A DNA stretch of 64,000 nt, from the NCBI GenBank assembly GCA_040357565.1, contig JBDODJ010000011.1. One strand, 5' to 3'. Source of the DNA: Cercozoa sp. M6MM. Its lineage: Eukaryota; Endomyxa: Ascetosporea. Under the pieces are notes generated by a model, which did not search any database, was not told the DNA's origin, and saw nothing but the letters and a program-made list of their open reading frames with translations. Position numbers and translations under genes: made by a program. Below, one piece after another: positions 10,145 to 19,592 of the stretch (the first letter of the stretch is position 1; each line of letters begins with the position of its first letter).

Positions 10145-13100
10145 TGATTGTCTCGCTTGGACTGCGAAAGCGCGGCGCCGATGGCGAATTGACTCGCGTC
10201 CGTGTGCATCAAGAACGGTAGCTCCCAGTTTGGGTGGTGCAGCAGCGTGGCTTCCGACAGCGTGTTCTTGAGTGTCTTGAATGCCGTGTCGTGTGCAGGT
10301 CCCCACTCGCGCTTGACGATTGTGCCTTTCTTGGTCAGTGACGTCAGTGGCTTGGCGATCTTGGCATAGTCCTTGATGAAGCGACGGTAGTACCCCGTGA
10401 ATCCAAGGAAAGCCCGCACGTCGGTGGCGTTTCCACACGGTTTTGTCCACTCGCGCAGCGCCTTCACTTTATCTGGATCCGGTCGGCATCCTTCGCCGTC
10501 GACGATATGTCCGAGGTACTTGATTCGTTCCTTGGCGAAGAAGCACTTCTTGGGTGAGACTCTGATGCCGTATTCTCGCAGCAGCCCGAGGACGTGCTCG
10601 ACGTCCTTCACGTGTTGTTCTCGCGTCTCGCTGGCGATGACGATATCGTCCATGTAGCACGTCGCCGGAGCGCCTGCCAAGATGCTGTCCATGTTCCGTT
10701 GCAGTGCCGCCGGCGAGTTGATCCAGCCGAAGGGTAGGACTTTCCATTCGAACAAGCCGCTCCCTGTGATGAAGGCTGTCTTGTGTCGATCGGCAGGCTT
10801 GAGAGGAATCTGCCAGAACATGTCCTTGCCGTCGAGCTGGGTGAAGACTCTCTTCCCGACCATGTCCTCGATCTCGGCTCGCGTTCGGCGCATCGGGTAG
10901 CGGTCGGCGATTGTCAGGTCGTTCAGGCGACGATAGTCAATGCAGAAGCGTTGCGCGCCGTCCTTCTTTGTCACGAAAAGCGTGGGCGAAGCGTAGGGCG
11001 ACTTGCTTGGTTGGATGAAGCCGCGGTCGAGGAGCTGCTGCACTTGTCGTCGCTCTGCTTCGGTGAGCTTTGGGTTTTTCCGCCGGGCTTTCTCCCTCAC
11101 CGGCATCTGATCTTTGAGCAGGATCTCCACCGGCGGCACTCTTGCTGGCGTGTCGCCTCGCGGCAGTTCGAATATCGACTTGTTCTGCCGCAGAATCGTC
11201 TCCATGGCGGTTGCGAAGTCGGTCTTGTCTCCTCCTGCTCGTAGCGCTTGCAGTTGCGCTTTGACCTGCACGGGCAGTCCGTCGGACGTGAGCTCTTCCT
11301 GCTGCACGTCGGTCGCCAGTCGGATTTCGCTTATTCCTGGTGGAGTCAAGGCGTCTGTCTTGCCAATACCCGACTCGTCTTCTTCTTCCTCGCAATCGTC
11401 TTTGCGTGTCAGCGCGCCGATCGACATCGCCTGGTTGCTTCCGAGCGTCGCGATCATTCTTGGAGGCGCCGTTGCTGACTTCCACCACTTGGTCCCCTTG
11501 AAGGCCTGGAGTTGCACGTAGGGTTTGTCGTAGCAGAATTCGAGTTTGGCCGTCCGCATGAAGTCGTAACCCAAAATGAAGTCGACTTCGATCGGCAGGC
11601 CTGCAACGGCCAGGAACGGCCATGCGATGGTAGTCTTCTCCTCCGTGGTCGGGTCCACCACAATCATCTTGAGTTCGAGTGTGCCGACAATTTTCTTTTC
11701 GTGGCCAGTTGCGCCAATGATCGTCCCTGCTCGGGTTTGCTTGGCCGTTGTCTCCACGAAGTCCCTTTCCTCTTCGGTGAGTGCCTCCGCACGTGCCACG
11801 CTGATCTCGGCCCCCGAGTCCAGCCCCATGCGTGTGAATTGGTAGTTCCTCTCGTTGGCCGCGTCGTCTCCTGGCCGGTCGACGCGGAGGTGTGGTGCGT
11901 CGACAACGATCAACGTCGGCTCCTGTGGCTTGGGGTCAGTGCGAAGTAGACGGCTGTCGTGTCGGTCGTGACGCATCGTTCGTACGTGGTGCGTCTCGCG
12001 TGGCTTAACCACGAGGTCTGTCGTTGATTTTCCTGGTTTCTCTGGTAGACGAGCCGGTGTGACAAAGTCGGGTCGGCGGTCTCGGCGAGGACAGTCTCGT
12101 CTTGCGCGATTCTCTCGACAGCGCCCGCAGTATGGCATGCACTGACGTGGTGGCGTCCGGCATGTGTTTCGGTAGTGCCCCTGCCGCCCGCAACGGTAGC
12201 AGGTCACCCTTCCGCGGTTCCTGTCTCTGCCGGTGTGATGCTCGGCTTCTTTCTTGCTCTGATCCACCGGGGTTGTAGTCTGTCCTGTCGGCGCCGTCGT
12301 GGCTCCGCGGACCGCTGCCGCGATTGCCATGAAGTTGCACTTTTCTGCGCCGAACTCCTTGTCCTTCTCCAGCGTAGCGATGCGCGTCTCGTACTTGGCT
12401 ACCCGCGCTTGGGTATCGAGGCGCGTCGTCAGTTCGTTGATCTTCTGCTGGAGTTTCGTCACCCGCTCGTTGGCGCTTTGCTCTTGCTCGTTCTTGTGTT
12501 CGAGTTGGCCCGCGCGTCTCTGAGACTTTTTCTGTCTTCTCTTCTGATCGTTCTCTTTCTTTCGGTGGGGCCGCCCGTCCTGTCCGATTTCTGCTCGAGG
12601 TCGGTCGTCACGTCTCTCTTTGCCTTCGGAAGGCAGGGTTTGGGCCCTCGGCTCACTCTCCGGCCGCGGTGGCGAGCCGTTCTCCTTTTTTCTCTTTTCC
12701 TTGTCATTGTAACTTTCACTGTCTCTGATTTTTCTGTCTTCTCTTTCCTGTTCCTTTTCTTGTTCTTTCTTGTCTTCCTTGTCCTGGCACGTTGCTGCTT
12801 CCGCGACGCTAACAGGCGCTGCCGATCTCGCGGCGCCGGGATCCAAGCTCGTTCTTGCTTCCTTTATGGCTTCCTCCTTGTCACCAAGCGTCAGCCATCC
12901 GGTCGTGAGACTGAGTGGCCTTGTGACGGCTGTGTCTTGACTGCCGTGAACCACGTTGGCAATCATTGAGGCGGCCACGATGAGCAGCAATGTCGGTGGC
13001 GATGCGACCTTGAGTAGTGTGAAAGTCACCGTCTTTCCCACTGCGAAGATTTTGCGTGCGACTCCTCCCGTCATGAAGTGCAGGATCACAAAGATCTCCC

Positions 13101-13211
13101 AGACGAGTTGCAGCATTGCCACCGTTACTGTCACTGTGACTGCTCCCTTTACGTAGTCCGTCACCGTCTGCCAGTTCTCCTTGCCAAACAAGGAGAGGGG
13201 ATTCTCCACCA

Positions 13212-13307
13212 TGTTGGCGTACAAGGATTTGCTGCCGGGGGTCAGGATCCGGAGGGGGTTGGCCATGAGCCATCCTCGGAAATCTGGGAAAGTGCCCCAG
13301 ATTTCCT
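13212..13307. repeat. Copy 2 of ~95-bp direct repeat
   Basis: This is the in-frame copy, inside the N-terminal membrane region of the Gag-Pol frame (residues about 83-114). See the partner at 10049-10144. Confidence 0.85.
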
Positions 13308-13704
13308 GGCAGTTGAGGATGGCCATGTCTTCGGCGTCGATGCCCAGCTCTCGGCTGAGCTGGACATTCTCTTGAACTTGCTCGAGCTTGGCCTCGCAGG
13401 CTTCAATGTTGAGGGAGTGTTGGTCTCTCAAGTGAGACCAGCATTTCCAGCTCTCCCACACAAAGAAGGTCAGAAGCAATAGCCAGGTCACCGCGTGGAC
13501 GATGCGGCTTCCCGTGAGGCGAGGTGTCACGCGCATCGTCGAGTGGTTGCCCATCTGTCAGTGTCAATGTCACGGCAGATGTCACGGAGGGTGAAGTCTT
13601 GCTCAACGCAGTATCCTTCAGGTGTTTATCACGCGGCCCGATTAGTAATCACAAGAGTGAAAACTTCAAACAAAAACAACCACTCTAACTTTCTGTTGTC
13701 ATTT

Positions 13705-13755
13705 CCTATTACGAATACTATTCGTAATACTATTCGTAATAGTATTACGAATAGG
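13705..13755. repeat. 51-bp imperfect palindrome (TATTCGTAATA units)
   Basis: The segment starts CCTATTACGAAT and ends ATTCGTAATAGTATTACGAATAGG. It is built of alternating ATTACGAAT and ATTCGTAAT units, so it can fold into a long hairpin. It lies 150 bp upstream of the Gag-Pol start (on the element's 5' side), where it could be an element terminus, a regulatory site or a small foldback repeat. Role unknown. Confidence 0.85.
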
Positions 13756-13983
13756 ACGTTTCATTTTGTCCCGGCGCTCCGGGCGCCGTGACGGATTTCG
13801 AAGATCGTGCTTGATGACGTTTCTTCAAGGTCGGTTAACAGTATGGCCCAGTAAACTAAAGGGTTGGGGAGAGATCTCAGTCTCAAGCCGACTGTACGGT
13901 CCAAAGCGAGGTTAGTCGGAGCTGGAATGACGGTGGTGACTATCGATCACGCCAGTTGCTTGCAGCGGAATCAGTGTCGCCAG

Positions 13984-14947
13984 CTACAGGTAGGGGGAAA
14001 CATAACAGCAGTAAGTAATATATGAACAAGAGAGGCCCAAGGCGAAGTAAGTAAGTAAATCTACCCTGGAAGGTACCAAAACAATAAGAAGGCAGATCGA
14101 CACAAAAAACGCAATCATAGACTTGCGTAGGTCACGTCGGATCTGCTCCAGGTAGGCTTCGGGGTCTCTTCTGTACAATGCATCATCGCATGCACACAAT
14201 ACTGTAAATTTAGCAACTGACAGTACTAGTGTTTCCTCTATCGGTACAATGTACAGCTTTATGATTAAGAAATACCCACGACGACGCGGTCGATGCCGTC
14301 GCGAGTCGTAGCGCTGCAAGCGTCCGCAGCGACTGTAGGCGCGTATTCCCCACACAAGTCCTGCAGCCCAGATAAGGTGTAAATTTATGGATATAAGTTG
14401 ACTTTATACTGTACTGGACCAGTCAGTACACTGGTCTACTGGCTACTTGCTGTTTAGTACCAGGAATGGCAAAGATCCAGCATAGACAGATACACATGGA
14501 TCCATGTATGGCGATCCACACTGCCGCGCGAGTGTTCAGTCGCAACAACTGTATTTTTGTTCAAGTATTTTTCGTAAATTTATGATAAAAACTGCCATCA
14601 GTTTGCATTGCAATACAGTAAATACCGTACTAGGACTGTACATTATATGGTAGTGTTTAATTTGTTGGACGGCAAATTTCAATTTACAGTACCTCTCTGT
14701 ACTGTCGGTGCGACAGGAAGCGCGACTCGGTAGTGTCATTGGTGCCTTCATTGCGACTGCTGTGACTGCTACTACCGTCACGGTGATTACTGCTACTACT
14801 CGGAGTCAATGAAGTCGTTAGTGAGCTTATCTGTATCATTATAAACTTACTTGTAGTGCATACCCCGAGTTGGTCTGGGATTGTAAATTTATCTACCGAC
14901 TGCTGCCGCCCACCGCCTTCAATATCGGCATTGCCGTGATTAGACAT
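13984..14947 (-). CDS. Ser-rich multi-pass membrane protein, uncharacterised
   Basis: Starts at the ATG at 14947 (MSNHGNADIEGGG). Exons join in phase across two micro-introns: 14875-14896 (22 nt, containing GATAAATTTACAATCCCAG) and 14831-14850 (20 nt, GTAAGTTT…ACAG). The third exon is Ser-rich (14830 to about 14697). A fourth, near 14548-14445, holds a hydrophobic segment (VWIAIHGSMCICLCWIFAI). Then come a basic Arg/Tyr-rich exon and a last exon, entered through a CTAAATTTACAG acceptor near 14203, with a helix EAYLEQIRRDLRKS and two membrane segments before the stop at 13984. Total about 210 residues: cytosolic Ser-rich tail, then three or four hydrophobic helices. No family recognised. The phases of all joins agree, which supports the model. 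Confidence 0.6.
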
Positions 14948-15277
14948 GTGACGTACTCAGGATCTGAGACAGCTCAACAGTGCCTGTAAACTTTAAATAC
15001 GCACAGGCACACAGGAATCGAATGCACCGACTCAGTGGTTCGGACAAAGGAAAATAGTATGAGCCGCAGATTCCGGGATTGCCCATAGAACTAAATTTAC
15101 AGGAATCAAACAAAAAGGATCCTGAATTCAGGGCTTTAAAGCAGTGTTGCGCAGAAAATCGCTGGCTTAAGCCTAAGTTTAGTCTTTGCAATCGCATTTT
15201 TGAATAGTTTTTGTTTTATTTTAAATTTAAACTCACCACGTGCACTCTCGCGACTTTCTGAGGCAGTGTTTGCTAAA

Positions 15278-15535
15278 ATGCCACGGGGGGCGAAGCGTCG
15301 CAGAATGGGGCCATCGAATCGACAGGTACGGTTGGAGCAAAAAGGTTGTTATACGGTCAAGGCCGAAATTGCATTCAGTTTGTGTTTCTTGTATAGATAT
15401 TTACAAAAGGCTTTAAAGCAAACTTACAGCGACGACCAAATTGAGCAGCTTATCCGCCACTCGGTAAAGCAGCGGAAGCTGCAGTTGAATGGTGTCCGCA
15501 TTCGCTGCGTGAGTAAAGCTTCAGCTCGTTGTTGA
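15278..15535 (+). CDS. Small basic protein, hypothetical
   Basis: Open frame from ATG 15278 (MPRGAKRRRMGPSNRQ) to a TGA at 15535, 85 residues. The N-terminus is strongly basic, and the C-terminal half is helical and charged (YSDDQIEQLIRHSVKQRKLQ). A GTGAGT follows near 15509, so the protein may continue by splicing. No family recognised. The basic N-terminus would suit a nucleic-acid-binding or nuclear protein, but that is inference only. Confidence 0.35.
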   Translation: MPRGAKRRRMGPSNRQVRLEQKGCYTVKAEIAFSLCFLYRYLQKALKQTYSDDQIEQLIRHSVKQRKLQLNGVRIRCVSKASARC

Positions 15536-16504
15536 TTGTAAATATAGTTCAGTTGAACAATTGTTCAGCTCCAATTTGAACTTTGAGGGGTGACTAGTCA
15601 TAGTCAGCCTCCTCTCGCTGGGTGAGCTCGCTCACTCTAAGTTGACATTGGTCAGTGTTACCGCTGGAGTCTGCCTGGATGCATGTTCTATGTGTCTGGG
15701 GTCACTGGACTCCTAGGCCTGTGTGTGTGCTCGACTAAACCATGAGCAAATCCTGTTCGACTGTGGTGTTCTTTGACGAGGCACCCGGCCGAGCTAGGTG
15801 GAGCCTTGGGTGTGCGTGGCAGGCAAAATTATCACGCAAGATAACGAGGGCAAAGAAGACTTCGAAATTGAGACTTTGCCACCGGCGCTGCGCTACGAAG
15901 GCGACGAAGGGGTGAATTTACAGATACACATTTCTATCTATCTATCTCTCTGTCTACCCAGCTGCCTACCCTCCCACCAGCCTGCATGACCCTCGATAGA
16001 CCCGTCGCTGTCGCTCGAGTTGCGCGTGCGAAACATGCTTCGACGTCGTCCGCGCGGAAGCGACGGCGTGGATCGCATCGGCCGCATTTCTTGGAACTCG
16101 TGCCGCATTCAACAAGGCTATCAAGCACAAGCCTGACTGGGTCCTCGAGGTACTGTACTGCTGTACCGTACTGACTGTATCTCAAACTGTCTTTGTTGAA
16201 AGGGCATCGACTACGACAACGATAACTCCGAGGAACCAACTCGACTGTTATATTCGACTGGATTGTTATCAGACTGATCAGACTGCAAGCGAAGCACCCT
16301 TGCGGGGCGACCTGCTGCGCCGTCAAGCCGCTGGACCAGTTCAACTTTGGCTCCGGCTCCTCGAGCTCCTTGATTTTCAAGGGGATGGGACGTGTCGTGG
16401 TGTACTTTGTTTGTACGCGTACGCGCGGCATGTCAGTTCAGTGTAAGATTAAATGAAGGAACGGAAGCAAAAAAACGAAATGAGACAACTCCAGGCAGGT
16501 GTTG
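15536..16504. other. Intergenic, no supported gene
   Basis: Short open frames on both strands (15798-15989 plus; 16431-15934 minus, 165 codons) lack matching splice sites or recognisable motifs. A small (CTAT)n tract lies near 15932-15950. Confidence 0.3.
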
Positions 16505-17669
16505 TTAGTGGTGCTGCAGGTGCGACAGCATCGGCGACACATGATCACCTGCAGTACTCGCAAATGACACAGGAGGGGGAGGGGGGGGGGGGAAAGACAA
16601 AAGTACCATGGTGGTGCATGGCATGGGCGATCGGGTGGTGGTCGGCGTGCTTCGTCCAGCCGAACAGACCTGCAACACAAGTGAGGTAGGGCACTAGGTG
16701 AGGGGTAGGGTAGGGAGGTACCGTTGTTATGCAGGAACCAACGTGCCGGGTACACGAGCGTCTCGAGCAGACGGAAGGCGAAGCTCTTGAAGGTGAGGTC
16801 GTACTTCTCCTTGGCCAGCAGTTCGCTCAGTCGCTTGTACTCAGCCTGCTTCTCCTCTGCGCACACACAGTACATAAGTCGTCCCGTACCCCCCCCTGTC
16901 TCAGATGTGCAAGCACCAACGAGAGCAGCATCGCCAGCTGCGTAGGCCTTGGCGAGGTCCTGCTCACACACACACGGAGGTTAAAGATACCACCCAACCC
17001 AGACATAACAAGATACCTGCATGACATCCTCGACTTGGAACTTGAGTTCTTCGCCCTTGTCACTGTTAAGGAGTAACACACAAGGATGGACGAGAGGATG
17101 GACGAGAGGGTAGGGAATAGAGGGGGGGGGGGGGTAAGACTCACAACTTACGTGAAAATAAACGAGTTGCACTCCACAACCGTGCCTCGGTCCAGCTCTA
17201 GAAAAAGGGTCAGTCAAGTGGGTAGAGTAGGGTATGGTGGTAAGATTGGTAGGGAGGGAAGTATAATTACGCGACGACACGAGGAATCGCGCCGCCTTGT
17301 ACGGTGCCTACACACAACACAAAAATACAAGGAGTGAGTAAAAATACAAGGAGTGAGTATGAGTGAGGGGGCGGGAGAAACTAACCGTGAAATCAACGCG
17401 CGCGTGCAGATCGTCCATCGAGAGTCCTACACGGGGAGGGGTAAAGAGGGAGGGGGGGGGGGTAAAGTCGCTACCAGTCTCCTTGGCGACCTCGGAGGCA
17501 TGCGGTGCGTGCTGCTTGTCCATAGCCACCTTGAGCACGGCAGCCAGCGCGGCGCCAATGACGCCCCACACCATCAGGTGCCGCCAGTACTCCGAGTCCT
17601 TCATGGCCGCGTCCAACCGCACGGCCAAGGCGTCCTACCCGCCCCAGACATCGATATCGCACAGACACA

Positions 17670-17726
<57 letters not shown>

Positions 17727-17736
17727 NNNNNNNNNN

Positions 17737-17785
<49 letters not shown>

Positions 17786-18843
17786 CCCTACCCTCTAGGC
17801 AGCAGTACCAGGTCACGGCCGTACATGAGGTACAGACCCATCGGCCACGAGCGGTTACCACGCCTGCACACAATTGCCAAGGACATAACAAGGGGGGGGG
17901 GGGGGAGATGGCTAAAGCAGACAGTACACGAACTTGGCCTGTCCCTTCGCGTAGTCAGCAGCACCCGACGCAGCGGCTGCCGGGGAGGGGGTAAAGGGGT
18001 AAAGGGAGGGGATAAGGAAGGTAAGGAATTAAGGGAAGGAAAGGGAAAAGGGAGGGTACCAACGCCCTTGGACTCGGCGAGACGCTTGGCATCCGTGTCG
18101 CCGTGACGCGCCAGCACCGCCCAGAAACGCTGCTTGAGCGAGCGCTCCTTCTTCCGGTTGGCCAGTTCTGTCTTGCTGCACAGACATAGTCGTTCGTCCT
18201 TCACATAGGTTAGGTACTGGACTGACACTTCACTCAACTTACATCTCGAAAGGAATGTGCGAAGTTCGCACACTCGGCGCCACACTGAAATCGTCCTGGT
18301 GGATGAACTTCGGGTCCTGCCAAACACACACAACATCGACAGTGTTTTGAACTCTTTCACAGACTGACTTTGTCCCAACGGACACAAACGAACCTTGATC
18401 TCGCGGCCGATGTGCCAGAAACCACCGGTGTATGGCATCAGACCTACAGTCAACAAGAGTTAGGAAAGTCAGTCAAGTCAAGTCAAGTTAAGTCAGTCCG
18501 AGCTAGAACGCCGTACCGTTAGCACCAATGACCGAGTTGAAGCGCGGCTGGTTCCAGTACGCCGACTCCTGCGGGTGCTGATCGACACCGCTGAACACGG
18601 TGTCGATGTCGTTCTTCACCGCTGCACAAAACCAAAAAAAAACAAAATTTAGCTCTGAAAGCCCTCCACATTCAACGTTTCTGAGAATGCCAGACTGCGG
18701 CATACAGCATGCACGAGATCACACGTGCCATGGGCATCCTGCTCTGCAGCCAGATGCAAAAAAAAAAACATACTGTACTTGGGCGTCGCGGCAAGTGCCC
18801 GCGCCTGCAGGCACCACCGCTGCTGCAGTCTAGACACCAACAT
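16505..18843 (-). CDS. Mitochondria-targeted single-span membrane protein with His-rich C-terminus
   Basis: Starts at ATG 18843 with an Arg/Ala/Leu-rich, acid-free leader (MLVSRLQQRWCLQARAL) typical of a mitochondrial presequence. About 14 exons chain in phase to a TAA at 16505-16507. Order: a soluble part with QESAYWNQPRFN and PYTGGFWHIGREIK; a charged part (KKERSLKQRFW); a region ending GLYLMYGRDL; then, after the microsatellite-bearing intron, EYWRHLMVWGVIGAALAAV, a single membrane helix. An α-helical part follows (DLAKAYAAGDAALVGAC, then KRLSELLAKEKYDLTFK), and the tail is His-rich (HADHHPIAHAMHHH). Total about 400 residues. It is probably an inner-membrane protein, and the His tail could bind metal, but neither is demonstrated. 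No family recognised. The gene is divergent from the glycosyltransferase gene, 133 bp away. Confidence 0.7.
17661..17783. repeat. (CA)n microsatellite containing a 10-N gap
   Basis: CA repeat on both sides of N at 17727-17736. It forms the intron between the GRDL and DALAVRLDA exons of the minus-strand mitochondrial-type gene. The true repeat length is unknown. Confidence 0.95.
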
Positions 18844-18976
18844 GATTACACCAGTGGCGACGCTCCAGCTAGCACTCTCGAGATCGGTGAAACTGGCTAT
18901 TTTCGTCACGAGTTAAGGGAACATATCTCAGAGCAACGAGCGTGTTCGCGAATTGTAGCGTGCGTAAGGTGTTGCG
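18844..18976. promoter_or_regulatory. 133-bp divergent promoter region
   Basis: Lies between the start codons of two divergent genes (minus ATG at 18843, plus ATG at 18977), so it must hold both 5' UTRs and control elements unless one start is misassigned. No TATA box or other consensus is evident. Confidence 0.5.
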
Positions 18977-19532
18977 ATGGAGGCATTAGCACGGCTTCAA
19001 CGGCTATTCTTACGTGGTAAAACCAAGGTTGCGTGAGTGCGATCAGCGGGGCGATCATCAGGCTTGCTTGCATAGCCCCTTTGTTTTTTTGCATTTTCGC
19101 CAGGCGACCCGGCGGGCGCGCTGAAGCCGCCCAGAGACATTGACGTTGTGCAGCAGTGCGACGATGATTGGCGAATGTCGCTGCTGCGGTGTGTGAGGCT
19201 ACTACTTCCGCCCGCCCTTGCGCGGTATGTTGTCATCTTGTGCAGAGAGGCCGCGCTGGTGAACGTGTGCCCGGCCTCCAAGGCTATCCAGTGCGTTGCG
19301 GCGGACCAGGCGCTGATGACGGAGGCGTCGTACTCGGCATCGGTGCAGGTGTGCCAGCTGCAGGACCTGCAACTCTTTGGGCACAACGAGTTCGCCTCGC
19401 GACGCGTCTGTGAGTCGGCGCAGCGTCGCATGCACAGCTTCACTGCCTGGTACAGAGGAGTCGCTCTAGAGGTTGCGGGCGTATGAGTTATTAAGATATT
19501 GGGGTCTATTTTATTATGTATATATTGGCCTG

Positions 19533-19592
<60 letters not shown>

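Larger units (their letters stand above)
10015..13554 (-). mobile_element. Ty3/gypsy-like Gag-Pol polyprotein with multi-pass N-terminus, 3'-truncated
   Basis: One intronless frame of 1,179 codons on the minus strand. Approximate order: residues 1-210 contain three hydrophobic segments (near 18-36, 139-160 and 177-200); 230-440 are charged, low-complexity and coiled-coil; a CX2CX4HX4C zinc knuckle lies near 450 with more Cys after it; a retropepsin-type DSG lies near 576; the reverse transcriptase covers about 800-1050 with a YMDD box near 965; the frame then enters RNase H (a Thr-Asp-Ala-Ser motif near 1115) and stops soon after. RNase H completion, integrase and terminal repeats are absent, so the copy is truncated and not expected to be autonomous. 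The last ~30 codons are an out-of-frame copy of DNA from the element's own 5' part (10049-10144 repeats 13212-13307). The domain order fits Ty3/gypsy (Metaviridae) elements. Confidence 0.85.

Noticed and set aside
10049..13307. The 95-bp direct repeats as LTRs of the retroelement.
   Set aside because: Both copies lie within the coding frame, the right copy is inside the N-terminal domain, and neither has TG..CA ends or an adjacent primer site.
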